Origin: SB11 sp035906255 | Lineage (GTDB): Bacteria; Bacteroidota; Bacteroidia; UBA8524 | Length of the DNA: 64,000 nucleotides | Direction of reading: 5' to 3' | Assembly: GCA_035906255.1 (NCBI GenBank) | Contig: JAMIFM010000010.1 | Coordinates: forward strand, 62,001 to 126,000 | Part shown: positions 8,663 through 16,573 of the stretch, in pieces | Position numbering within the stretch: the stretch's first letter is position 1 | How the letters are laid out: the number at the start of each line of letters is the position of its first letter | Program-made: the position numbers and the translations under genes | The notes under the pieces: generated by a model | What the model was told of the DNA's origin: nothing | Database searches by the model: none | Seen by the model: only the letters and a program-made list of their open reading frames with translations

Positions 8663-9931
8663 ATGGACGCAAAAGCACAAGCCGCGCAAGAACACAATCC
8701 TCTTGACTCGATGATGAAGAGGCTGGAAAAGGCTGCCCAGTTGGTAAACTTAGATGCAAGCACACTTGATGTACTAAAATACCCTAAAAAAGCCGTGTTG
8801 GTTCACATGCCCATCACAATGGATGATGGCTCTGTAAAGGTTTTTGAAGGCTACCGTGTAGTTCACTCTGACGTATTAGGCCCATCTAAAGGTGGTATCC
8901 GCTACGACAGGAACGTTTCTCTTGATGAAGTAAAAGCACTTGCTGCTTGGATGACTTGGAAGTGCGCTATTGTAGGCATACCCTATGGTGGTGCTAAGGG
9001 TGGTATTATTTGCGACCCCCGCACCATGAGTGCTAACGAAGTAGAAAGACTTACTCGTTCATATACCGCTTCTATGAGCGATGTTTTTGGCCCCGACAAA
9101 GACATCCCTGCTCCTGATGTAAACACCAGTGCCCGCGAAATGGCTTGGATTGTTGACGAATTTTCAAAAATTAAAGGCGTAACCAGCCCTGCCGTAGTTA
9201 CAGGTAAACCTCTTTCATTAGGCGGTTCATTGGGTCGTGAGGCTGCTACCGGTCGTGGTGTAATGGTTACCTGCCGAGCTGCGATGGGTAAATTGGGTAT
9301 GACTCCTACCGAAAGCACTTGCGCTGTGCAAGGTTTTGGTAACGTAGGTTCAAACTCAGCCCGTTTAATAGCTATGCAAGGTGTGAAAATTGTAGCTATA
9401 TCAGACCACACGGGAGATTTTTATAATCCCAACGGTATTGATGTAGAAGATGCAATTGCATACCGCAACAGCAACAAAGGTGTTCTTGACGGTTACAAAG
9501 GTGCGCAACGCATTGGTAACGGAGAGTTAATTACCCTTGATGTTGATATTTTGGTGCCTGCCGCACTTGAAAACGTAATTACTGCTGAAAACGCTCCCAA
9601 TATAAAGGCTAAACTTATTGTAGAAGGTGCTAACGGGCCTACTGAAGCTGCTGCTGATGAAATTTTGAACAGCAAAGGCATTGTAGTAGTTCCTGATATT
9701 TTGGCTAACGCCGGCGGTGTAACCGTATCATACTTTGAGTGGGTACAAAACCGCTTGGGCTACTACTGGACAGAGGAACGCGTAAACCGCCGTGCCGACC
9801 GTACCATGAAAATAGCTTTTGAAAACGTATGGGCTACCAGCCAGCAATACAGCACAAGCATGCGCATTGCTGCGTATGTGGTGGCCATTAAAAAAGTTTC
9901 TGACGCACTAAAACTGCGCGGTAAATTTTAA
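8663..9931 (+). CDS. Glu/Leu/Phe/Val dehydrogenase (glutamate dehydrogenase family)
   Basis: The 422-residue enzyme oxidatively deaminates an amino acid (most likely glutamate, giving 2-oxoglutarate and ammonia) with NAD(P). The N-terminal substrate domain shows GPSKGGIRY and IPYGGAKGGI, with the catalytic Lys near residue 112; then comes ...PDVNTSAREMAWIVDEF. The Rossmann domain has AVQGFGNVGSNSA and ends IVPDILANAGGVTVSYFEWV. Length fits the hexameric GDH-I-like/Leu-DH superfamily. The cofactor and the choice between Glu and a branched-chain substrate cannot be told from motifs alone. It has its own promoter (8608-8637) and terminator (9955-9990), so it is monocistronic. Confidence 0.9.
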   Translation: MDAKAQAAQEHNPLDSMMKRLEKAAQLVNLDASTLDVLKYPKKAVLVHMPITMDDGSVKVFEGYRVVHSDVLGPSKGGIRYDRNVSLDEVKALAAWMTWKCAIVGIPYGGAKGGIICDPRTMSANEVERLTRSYTASMSDVFGPDKDIPAPDVNTSAREMAWIVDEFSKIKGVTSPAVVTGKPLSLGGSLGREAATGRGVMVTCRAAMGKLGMTPTESTCAVQGFGNVGSNSARLIAMQGVKIVAISDHTGDFYNPNGIDVEDAIAYRNSNKGVLDGYKGAQRIGNGELITLDVDILVPAALENVITAENAPNIKAKLIVEGANGPTEAAADEILNSKGIVVVPDILANAGGVTVSYFEWVQNRLGYYWTEERVNRRADRTMKIAFENVWATSQQYSTSMRIAAYVVAIKKVSDALKLRGKF

Positions 9932-9954
9932 TAGCCGATAAAGTTTTAAATCCC

Positions 9955-9990
9955 AAAGCCATACTTGGTAAAAACAGGTATGGCTTTTTT
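9955..9990 (+). terminator. Rho-independent terminator after the dehydrogenase gene
   Basis: Stem arms AAAGCCATAC (9955-9964) and GTATGGCTTT (9978-9987) pair perfectly over a 13-base loop and run into a T stretch, 24 bases after the stop at 9931. Confidence 0.85.
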
Positions 9991-10010
9991 ACTTATAAAC
10001 CCTAATAAAT

Positions 10011-10667
10011 ATGAAAATACATCGCGAAGGCTACGGCATTATTTTAATAGCCATGTTGCTGCTTGGCGGCATCACATACACTACCCAATACTTTTTGGGG
10101 GCTGAGCATTTTGTGTTTAAAGCAGTTTTGGTATTGTGCCTTGTGTTGTTTGTGCTGGTTGTTCAGTTCTTTCGTAATCCTGCACGCAATACCCCGCAAG
10201 GCGATAATTTAGTTATTGCCCCTGCTGATGGTAAAGTGGTTGTGATAGAAGAGGCTGTTGAAACTGAATACTTGGGCGATAAGCGCATTCAAGTATCCAT
10301 TTTTATGTCGCCCGTCAATGTACACGTAAACCGTAATCCCGTTTCAGGTCGATTTGATTATTACCGCTATCATCCCGGTAAATATTTGGTTGCGTGGCAT
10401 CCAAAATCATCTACCGAAAATGAGCGTACTACAGTGGTGATTGAAACTCCTCAAAAAGAAAAAATATTGTTCCGCCAAATAGCCGGTGCTTTAGCGCGCC
10501 GTATTGTATGCTATGCACAAGAAGGCAAGCCTGCACTTCGCGGGGCTGAATTCGGGTTTATAAAATTTGGTTCGAGGATAGATATTTATCTGCCCCTTAC
10601 AGCCAAAATAAAAGTAAACCTTGAAGAGAAAACCATTGGTGGCGAGACGATTATTGCTGAGTTATAA
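10011..10667 (+). CDS. psd: Phosphatidylserine decarboxylase, short form
   Basis: The 218-residue proenzyme converts phosphatidylserine to phosphatidylethanolamine. Two N-terminal membrane segments (about 10-30 and 33-52) are followed by the core: VIAPADGKVVVIEE, FMSPVNVHVNRNPVSG, YHPGKYLVAWHPKS and the self-cleavage region GFIKFGSRIDIYLP, where the Gly-Ser bond is cut and Ser becomes the pyruvoyl group. This is the short family of about 215 residues, common in Bacteroidota and archaea, rather than the 320-residue E. coli type. It uses the product of pssA, which lies 8 kb away. Confidence 0.9.
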   Translation: MKIHREGYGIILIAMLLLGGITYTTQYFLGAEHFVFKAVLVLCLVLFVLVVQFFRNPARNTPQGDNLVIAPADGKVVVIEEAVETEYLGDKRIQVSIFMSPVNVHVNRNPVSGRFDYYRYHPGKYLVAWHPKSSTENERTTVVIETPQKEKILFRQIAGALARRIVCYAQEGKPALRGAEFGFIKFGSRIDIYLPLTAKIKVNLEEKTIGGETIIAEL

Positions 10668-10764
10668 CGGTTAATAGGGTTACTTTTATATAAAAAAGCG
10701 GGTTATTTACGTTTTTATGCACGATATTTGTTTATTGCATTAAATAACAACAAACCATCAGAGT

Positions 10765-11190
10765 ATGAAAAAATTTATTATCGCAGCGTCATTTTTACTA
10801 GCAGGTGTGGTATTTGCCAACGCCCAAACCGATACAAAAGATAAGGATAAGAAAAACCCTCCTGCCACTGAAAAAACACCTCAGGTAGGAGACGCTAATG
10901 CTCCTGTACCTGCTACAGTGCCCCAAGTAGTCCCTCAAACAGTAAATGTTGAGCCTAATAAAGATGCTGCTGCCCCTGCCCAAAAAGAAAAAGCTTGTAG
11001 CAAAGGCGATAAAGGCTGCTGCAAAAACAAAAAAACTGAAAGCACAGAAGCCCCTGCCGAGAACAAACAAAAAAGCTGCTGCAAAAAAGATAAAGCCTGT
11101 GGCGATAAAAAAAGCGATGAAGCTGCCGCTCCCGCAGTGCCTGCTGCTCCTGCCGCACCAACAACCCCAGCAGCACCCGCTAACAAATAA
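10765..11190 (+). CDS. Exported low-complexity Lys/Ala/Pro protein with paired cysteines
   Basis: I do not recognise this 141-residue protein. A clear signal peptide (MKKFIIAASFLLAGVVFANA) is followed only by low-complexity sequence: K/D-rich, then Pro/Val/Ala-rich, then a stretch with ACSK, GCCK, SCCK and ACGD, six cysteines among lysines, then a Pro/Ala tail. It should be periplasmic and disordered. The cysteine clusters could bind metal or form disulphides; this is inference. Overlapping open frames on both strands are by-products of the low complexity. A terminator follows at 11216-11240, and it stands alone between psd and the DUF2461 gene. Confidence 0.75.
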   Translation: MKKFIIAASFLLAGVVFANAQTDTKDKDKKNPPATEKTPQVGDANAPVPATVPQVVPQTVNVEPNKDAAAPAQKEKACSKGDKGCCKNKKTESTEAPAENKQKSCCKKDKACGDKKSDEAAAPAVPAAPAAPTTPAAPANK

Positions 11191-11215
11191 GTAACACATT
11201 AACTTTTATAAAAGG

Positions 11216-11240
11216 AAACCCTGCTTTGCAGGGTTTTTTT
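11216..11240 (+). terminator. Rho-independent terminator
   Basis: The arms AAACCCTGC and GCAGGGTTT close a 3-base loop and run into seven Ts. It ends the transcript of the low-complexity protein gene and lies just before the DUF2461 gene start at 11255. Confidence 0.9.
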
Positions 11241-11254
11241 ATGCCCAAACAACT

Positions 11255-11917
11255 ATGAAAACAGTATTAGAATTCTTAAAAGACCTTGAGCAAAACAACA
11301 ACCGCGATTGGTTTGCGTTGAACAAAAACCGCTACGAGGAAGCAAAAGCTCAACACGAAGCATTGGTGACTGATATTTTGGCGCGAGTGGCCAAATGGGA
11401 CAGCAGTGTAGCCGATTTGCAGGCCAAAGACTGTTCCTACCGCATCTATCGCGATGTGCGTTTCAGCAAAGATAAATCACCGTATAAAACCACAATGGGA
11501 GCCTTAGTAGGCAAAGGCGGACGGAAAGCCCAAGGTGCTATTAACTACGTACACATTGAGGCCGGAAAGAGTTTTGTAGCCGGAGGAAGTTATATGCCCG
11601 AACCTTCGGCGTTAAAAGCCATACGCCAAGAAATAGACTATAACCTTGATGAGTTTTTGGGGATAATCAATGCTCCTGAATTTGTGAAACACTTTGGTGC
11701 ACTGGAGGCTGAATGGAAAGGAAAGCTGCCGCCTAAGGGATACAGTGCTGACAATCCTGCAATTGAGTGGCTTAAATACAAAAGCTACATTGGTACACAG
11801 TACTTTACCGATAAACAAATAACTGCTGCCGATTTTGCTGCCAAGGCCGATGAAACACTAAGACTGTTGAAACCGTTGAATGATTTTATTAACCGCGCAT
11901 TACGCACAGAAGAATAA
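11255..11917 (+). CDS. DUF2461 (TIGR02453-type) protein
   Basis: The 220-residue soluble protein matches the DUF2461 pattern: an N-terminal FLKDLEQNNNRDWFALNKNR, then the hallmark YRIYRDVRFSKDKSPYKTTM, and later YVHIEAGKSFVAGGSYMPE and LKPLNDF near the end. The family is widespread in bacteria and fungi, and its biochemical role is unknown to me. It is transcribed alone, between a terminator upstream and a -7 box for the next gene downstream. Confidence 0.88.
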   Translation: MKTVLEFLKDLEQNNNRDWFALNKNRYEEAKAQHEALVTDILARVAKWDSSVADLQAKDCSYRIYRDVRFSKDKSPYKTTMGALVGKGGRKAQGAINYVHIEAGKSFVAGGSYMPEPSALKAIRQEIDYNLDEFLGIINAPEFVKHFGALEAEWKGKLPPKGYSADNPAIEWLKYKSYIGTQYFTDKQITAADFAAKADETLRLLKPLNDFINRALRTEE

Positions 11918-11965
11918 ATTATTTTAAATTTTGAGCAAAATGTTTTCTTTTTTGAGTTTTTGGTT

Positions 11966-11973
11966 TACATTTG
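11966..11973 (+). promoter_or_regulatory. -7 box (TACATTTG) before the small membrane protein gene
   Basis: The box fits TAnnTTTG exactly and lies 19 bases before ATG 11993. No well-spaced TTG is seen at -33, so this is a half-site call. Confidence 0.4.
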
Positions 11974-11992
11974 AATAGTTAAACTAATCACA

Positions 11993-12205
11993 ATGCAAAC
12001 CAACCACTCAAACGATTACCTACTTGATGAAAAGGTTGAAAGGGTGCTAACCACTCTGAAAAGGATTGTGTTGGGCTTCTTTATCGCATTATTGATTGTG
12101 ATCACCATTGTATTGATTCTTGAAATCAAACGCGAATACGGAATCGATTTGGTAAAAGGGGTTAACTTCAATGTTGACGACTGGTATTTTGATGCCACCC
12201 GATAG
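11993..12205 (+). CDS. Small single-pass membrane protein, unknown
   Basis: I do not recognise this 70-residue protein. It has a charged N-terminus (about 1-24), one strongly hydrophobic helix (about 25-45, IVLGFFIALLIVITIVLILE) and a charged, aromatic C-terminal tail ending WYFDATR. The ATG and a -7 box 19 bases upstream support a real gene, as does sensible codon use. The opposite-strand open frame here has no membrane or domain logic. Confidence 0.6.
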   Translation: MQTNHSNDYLLDEKVERVLTTLKRIVLGFFIALLIVITIVLILEIKREYGIDLVKGVNFNVDDWYFDATR

Positions 12206-12272
12206 CCCGTTAAAGGCCACCAAAGTAGCATGCCTCCTCTAATAAAAAATACAACCCTACTTCTTAGGCGTG

Positions 12273-12734
12273 CTATGCGTTATTCAGCTTTAGCAGTTTT
12301 GAAAGCGACTTGTTAAAAACTTTTTCGTTTTTACTTATCGGATCAAAAAATGTCTTTTCAAACGCAAGTACCACATCCGTTGCTTTTTGGCAAAGGTCTG
12401 TGCCTTTGGGGGTAACGGCAATATCTTTTGCTCTGTTATCCGTTTTCAGGTCGTTGCGCTTTAGCAATTTTTTTGCCTCAAGGGTGCGCAAAACTTTTGA
12501 TACCATCATCTTGTCAGTTCCGGTAACTTGCGCTAATTTTATTTGTGTAATGGCATCCTTATTCTTTCCGAGTTCGCAAGCTGCGTTTAAAAGGATATAC
12601 TGTGCGTGTGTGAGGTTAAAATTCAGTAGTTCCTTTCGCAACTCGCGCTGCCATAAATTACAAACCAGCCAAAGCGTAAACCCCATAGGCGAGGCCGGTT
12701 GTTTTTTCGTAATATTGATAACTTTTTTCTTCAT
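12273..12734 (-). CDS. MarR-family transcriptional regulator
   Basis: The 153-residue protein has the MarR winged-helix layout: an N-terminal helix (WLVCNLWQRELRKELLNFNL), LTHAQYILLNAACEL, the recognition helix region IKLAQVTGTDKMMVSKVLRT, and the wing LEAKKLLKRNDLKTDNRAKD followed by IAVTPKG. It should bind DNA as a dimer and sense a small ligand. It is divergent from the lipoprotein gene at 12803 with 68 bases between, so that gene or itself is the natural target. Confidence 0.88.
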   Translation of the reverse strand: MKKKVINITKKQPASPMGFTLWLVCNLWQRELRKELLNFNLTHAQYILLNAACELGKNKDAITQIKLAQVTGTDKMMVSKVLRTLEAKKLLKRNDLKTDNRAKDIAVTPKGTDLCQKATDVVLAFEKTFFDPISKNEKVFNKSLSKLLKLNNA

Positions 12735-12802
12735 CGGGCATAAACTATTGCAAATTCTAATGTAATTAACAGAAAAAAAGACAAATACCCCCTATAAAAT
12801 CG

Positions 12803-13672
12803 ATGAGACCGTATAAAACCACCTGCAAAGTGCCAAAAGTGATGTTGTGCATGCTAATAGCAAGCCTGATGGTGTTAAGTGCCTGTGAAGAAAGCGGTAA
12901 AACTGAACGGTGGTACCTGCCTGATGAAAAAGTGAATAAGGACATGGCGGCCGGAGACTCCTTTATTTTGTGGGGTAATTGGGTATGTCGTGATTTTATA
13001 GAACTTGCCAGTGCGAAGCAATCGGTTTGGTGGGTAAAAAACCGCCCTATGTTTTATGAAATTGTGTTTAAACCTGAGTATGGCGACTCGGCATTGTTGA
13101 TTACCGGCTACGAAGATTTTTTTGTTAAGTGGACTAAGGGGGCTGATAACGAATACCTGCTTAAAAATATATTACCCGATAGGGATATAGTGCTGCAAGT
13201 GCCCAAAGGCATGAGAGATTTACAGCTTACCGATACCTTGCGCAAGCAAGGCAAAGAGCAAATACACAATTGGACGTATGGCCGTGCGCCCGAAGAGTAT
13301 TTAATAAACAACGGCCGCTATATAACAGCAATGGCCGGCTACATAAACAATGCGTTAATAAAAGGCGATTATTTACCCGCAGACGGTGGTAGCGGCATAC
13401 CCGTTACTTTTGAAGCCAATGGCTTAGTAAACGGCTGGCCTTTGTATGAACGTTACCGTATTTGCATGGGGGGAAGTTGCTACCGATTAACCCGCAACCC
13501 GTTTGACGTGATACAAATGATAGGCTCACAAAAAACAGATTATTACGGCATGGTAAGTACTGCTAACGGCGATTCGTTGTATCTATACAGGCTTGAAAGC
13601 GAAGGGAAAGAGGGTGGTGACTATTCGTACAAACCTCAGGAACCGTTGGCGTTTAAAAAACTGCCCAACTAA
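12803..13672 (+). CDS. Hypothetical lipoprotein
   Basis: The 289-residue product begins with a lipoprotein signal (hydrophobic stretch, then LSAC lipobox around residue 28). The ATG at 12842 (MLCMLIASLMVLSAC) is an alternative start giving a more typical length. The mature part is rich in Trp/Tyr and charged residues, with no motif I know; it includes VKWTKGADNEYLLKNILPD and a small Cys pair in RICMGGSCYRL. It is probably an outer-membrane or periplasmic lipoprotein. Its position opposite the MarR gene suggests control by that regulator (inference). Confidence 0.7.
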   Translation: MRPYKTTCKVPKVMLCMLIASLMVLSACEESGKTERWYLPDEKVNKDMAAGDSFILWGNWVCRDFIELASAKQSVWWVKNRPMFYEIVFKPEYGDSALLITGYEDFFVKWTKGADNEYLLKNILPDRDIVLQVPKGMRDLQLTDTLRKQGKEQIHNWTYGRAPEEYLINNGRYITAMAGYINNALIKGDYLPADGGSGIPVTFEANGLVNGWPLYERYRICMGGSCYRLTRNPFDVIQMIGSQKTDYYGMVSTANGDSLYLYRLESEGKEGGDYSYKPQEPLAFKKLPN

Positions 13673-13681
13673 ACAAGTAGT

Positions 13682-14107
13682 TCAAGCAAAATTTGTCAAA
13701 TAATGCAAAGCGGTTTTATAACCGTTTAGCCCCATTCCTGTTACAATCCCTGCACATTTAGATGCCGTAATCATTACATGGCGGTATTCTTCGCGGGCAT
13801 ACACATTGCTTATGTGCACCTCAACCACAGGTATATCAATTGCGCCAATGGCATCAGCAATAGCTACCGATGTATGGGCATACCCGCCGGGGTTTAATAT
13901 CACTGCACGGCAGTTTTTTGCAGCATCGTGCAGCAGATTTATTATTTCGCCTTCTACATTGCTTTGGTGGTAGCTAATGTGCGGGTATAATTCTACCAAT
14001 TCAGGTAAAAAATCTTCAAATCCCCTGCTGCCATACACCTGAGGCTCACGGCTGCCCAGCAGGTTAAGATTAGGGCCGTTTATCACGGCAATTGTATTTT
14101 TTTCCAT
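13682..14107 (-). CDS. aroQ: Type II 3-dehydroquinate dehydratase
   Basis: The 141-residue enzyme dehydrates 3-dehydroquinate to 3-dehydroshikimate in the shikimate pathway. Motifs are complete: the N-terminal INGPNLNLLGSREPQVYG with the catalytic Tyr, YHQSNVEGEIINLLHDA, LNPGGYAHTSVAIADA, EVHISNVYAREEYRH with the catalytic His, and a closing GIVTGMGLNGYKTAL. The type II enzyme is a dodecamer of about 145 residues. Its stop lies 9 bases from that of the convergent lipoprotein gene. Confidence 0.95.
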   Translation of the reverse strand: MEKNTIAVINGPNLNLLGSREPQVYGSRGFEDFLPELVELYPHISYHQSNVEGEIINLLHDAAKNCRAVILNPGGYAHTSVAIADAIGAIDIPVVEVHISNVYAREEYRHVMITASKCAGIVTGMGLNGYKTALHYLTNFA

Positions 14108-14186
14108 CCGCCCGTATATAAAATTGTGGCAAGCAATTTGCCCATAGAGGGCAAAGAGGATTACTTTTTAACTTTAGCAAAAGTAG

Positions 14187-14194
14187 TATCTTTG
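14187..14194 (+). promoter_or_regulatory. -7 box (TATCTTTG) before purF
   Basis: It matches TAnnTTTG exactly, 16 bases before ATG 14211. No well-spaced -33 TTG is seen. Confidence 0.45.
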
Positions 14195-14210
14195 AAACTT
14201 GTTTTCCACC

Positions 14211-16094
14211 ATGACGGACGATATAAAACACGAATGTGGCGTAGCATTCATCAGGCTTCTGAAACCGCTTGATTACTACCTTGAAAAGTACGGGACTGCC
14301 TCGTACGGATTACAAAAACTAAGTATGTTAATGCTAAAGCAAAAAAACCGCGGCCAAAACGGCGCGGGGGTTGCCAGCATAAAATTGGATATACCGCAAG
14401 GGCACCAATACATACACCGCTTCCGCACGGCTTCAAAAAACTACCTTAGTGATACTATAAACACCGTAGGTAGTCATTACAAGCAACTTACTGCTGACCA
14501 AAAGAAAGACGTTGATTACCTGAAAATGAACGTTCCCTTTATGGGCGAGCTGCTTTTGGGTCATCTTCGCTACGGTACATACTCAAGTAATACCGATGAG
14601 CAGTGTCACCCCTTTTTCCGTCGTAACAACTGGATGAGCCGCAATTTGGTATTGGCAGGTAACTTTAACATTACCAACGTTGATGCTTTGTTTAACCAGT
14701 TGGTTGATTTGGGGCAACACCCCAATGAAAAGGCCGATACTATTTTGATGCTCGAAAAAATAGGGCACTTTTTGGACGACGAAGTTGATCAAATATACGA
14801 AGGCGCAAAGGGCAAAAGTTCACCCCGTGAGATTTCGGACCTGATAACAAATAACCTAAACATCGTTCAAATGCTTAAACGTTCGTTTAGAGCTATTGAC
14901 GGTGGTTTTGTAATGGTGGGGATGATTGGGCACGGCGATGCGTTTATCCTTCGCGACCCTGCCGGAATACGCCCTGCATTTCATTACCAAGACGATGAAG
15001 TGTGTGTGGTAGCTTCTGAACGGTCGGCGATACAAACCGTTTTTAATGCCCCCTACGAAGAAATTGACGAGGTTAAACCCGGGCACGCACTGATAGTTAG
15101 GAAAAACGGTGAAATTACCGAAGAGGAAATTTTAACTCCTACAGCAAAACTTTCGTGCTCGTTTGAGCGAATTTATTTCTCAAAAGGAAACGACAAAGAA
15201 ATTTACGAAGAGCGTAAACGCTTGGGTTACCTTGTGGCCGAAGAAGTATTGCGCAAGGTAGATTACGATTTTGCGAATACCCTTTTCAGCTATATACCCA
15301 ATACTGCCGCTACCAGTTTTTACGGGATGATGGATGGTGTGGCCGATTACCTTAACTGGTTTAAGAAGCAGCAGATAATGGCCAACCCCGACCTTACTGA
15401 GAAAGAGCTGACCGCTCTTCTCTCTATGAAAGCCCGCAGGGACAAAGTGGTGCATAAGGACGAGAAGTTGCGCACGTTTATTACTGACGATGATAACCGT
15501 GAGGATTTGATAGGCCAAGTGTATGATATTACCTACGGCGTGGTGAAACCTGAGGATACGTTAGTAGTGGTAGATGATTCTATTGTGAGGGGAAATACCC
15601 TTAAAATGAGTATTCTGCGCATACTTGACCGTTTAGGGCCTAAGAAAATCATTATTGTATCATCAGCACCTCAAATCCGATACCCCGATTGTTACGGGAT
15701 TGATATGAGCAAGCTGAAAGATTTTGTTGCCTTTAAGGCCATGCTGGCTTTGTTGGAAGAAAATAACCTTGAGCATAAGCTGGATGAGGTGTACGACAAA
15801 GCAGTTGCAGAACTTGAAAAACCTGCCGAAGAGATGGTGAATGTGGTGAAAGAACTGTATGCACTGTTTGATTATGAGCAGATAACCCGCAAGATTGTTG
15901 AGATAGTTACCCCTGATAATATTAGGGCTGACGTGGATATTATTTTCCAATCCATCGACGGGTTGCACAAAGCCTGCCCCGACCATTTGGGCGATTGGTA
16001 CTTTACGGGTGATTATCCCACACCGGGCGGCACCCGTGTCGCAAATAAATCGTTTGTGAACTTTTACAAAGGCAGCCACGAGCGGGCGTACTAA
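14211..16094 (+). CDS. purF: Amidophosphoribosyltransferase, long Bacteroidota form
   Basis: The 627-residue enzyme starts purine synthesis by making phosphoribosylamine from PRPP and glutamine. The N-terminal class II glutaminase has its nucleophile at C9 in HECGVAF, after an 8-residue propeptide, plus RYGTYSSN and AGNFNITN; IRDPAGIRPA-like text (LRDPAGIRPAFHY) and ERSAIQTVF follow. The C-terminal PRPP-binding loop is VVVDDSIVRGNTLK near residue 455. It is about 130 residues longer than E. coli PurF, with insertions in both halves; many Bacteroidota carry such a long form beside a standard one, so it may be the second paralogue. I use ATG 14211 instead of the TTG at 14199. A strong terminator follows at 16114-16144. 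Confidence 0.85.
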   Translation: MTDDIKHECGVAFIRLLKPLDYYLEKYGTASYGLQKLSMLMLKQKNRGQNGAGVASIKLDIPQGHQYIHRFRTASKNYLSDTINTVGSHYKQLTADQKKDVDYLKMNVPFMGELLLGHLRYGTYSSNTDEQCHPFFRRNNWMSRNLVLAGNFNITNVDALFNQLVDLGQHPNEKADTILMLEKIGHFLDDEVDQIYEGAKGKSSPREISDLITNNLNIVQMLKRSFRAIDGGFVMVGMIGHGDAFILRDPAGIRPAFHYQDDEVCVVASERSAIQTVFNAPYEEIDEVKPGHALIVRKNGEITEEEILTPTAKLSCSFERIYFSKGNDKEIYEERKRLGYLVAEEVLRKVDYDFANTLFSYIPNTAATSFYGMMDGVADYLNWFKKQQIMANPDLTEKELTALLSMKARRDKVVHKDEKLRTFITDDDNREDLIGQVYDITYGVVKPEDTLVVVDDSIVRGNTLKMSILRILDRLGPKKIIIVSSAPQIRYPDCYGIDMSKLKDFVAFKAMLALLEENNLEHKLDEVYDKAVAELEKPAEEMVNVVKELYALFDYEQITRKIVEIVTPDNIRADVDIIFQSIDGLHKACPDHLGDWYFTGDYPTPGGTRVANKSFVNFYKGSHERAY

Positions 16095-16113
16095 CCCAAC
16101 TGATAACAACATT

Positions 16114-16144
16114 AAAAAAGCAGGCACAAAGGCCTGCTTTTTTG
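16114..16144 (+). terminator. Rho-independent terminator after purF
   Basis: The arms AAAAAGCAGGC and GCCTGCTTTTT pair over a short loop, with A and T tracts on both sides, 20 bases after the purF stop. Confidence 0.9.
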
Positions 16145-16433
16145 TTTGGAAAAACTAAGGCTTAATTAGTGTTCACAAAAACACCCTCTGCCTCTCGGCA
16201 AAAGGTGCTTGATAAGGTAAAATGAAAAAAAACTTTATGGTAGTGCCTGATTAACAGGTACTACAAGGGCACGGTAGTTAATGCCCGCAACAAAGGTCAA
16301 TAATCTAAACCACAACAAAACGGGTGTTAGCACCCAAAATTTCAGCGTAATTCGCCCATCTGTTTTTAGTTCAAACACCCGTTGCAAAATGGCTTTTGGC
16401 ATAGGATTTAAGTACCTTTGCGGGCGGTATTGT

Positions 16434-16556
16434 ATGAAAGCACAAAATAAAAATCTGATAGCAGGCATACTGATAGGCATTTTGGGCACACTTGCCGTTG
16501 TTTTCCGCAAGCCCCTTGCTCAATTGCTTAAACAACTTTGGCAAGCTAAACGTTAA
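16434..16556 (+). CDS. Small hydrophobic peptide, 40 residues
   Basis: The ATG at 16434 opens a 40-residue frame: a Lys-rich start (MKAQNKN), one hydrophobic helix (LIAGILIGILGTLAVVF) and a basic tail (LLKQLWQAKR). A -7 box TACCTTTG at 16413-16420 sits 13 bases before the ATG. It ends 17 bases before mrp and could be in the same transcript. A longer frame from 16281 exists, but its extra N-terminus looks non-coding. The 290 bases between the purF terminator and this ATG hold only a small hairpin (GGGTG-TTAG-CACCC near 16323) and no gene I can support. Confidence 0.45.
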   Translation: MKAQNKNLIAGILIGILGTLAVVFRKPLAQLLKQLWQAKR

Positions 16557-16573
16557 CTATTTAACTGAAAGAG

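Noticed and set aside
10798..11199. Long open frames on both strands over the low-complexity gene
   Set aside because: They arise from the repetitive AAA/GCT-rich codons; only the + frame at 10765 has a signal peptide and fits the terminator.
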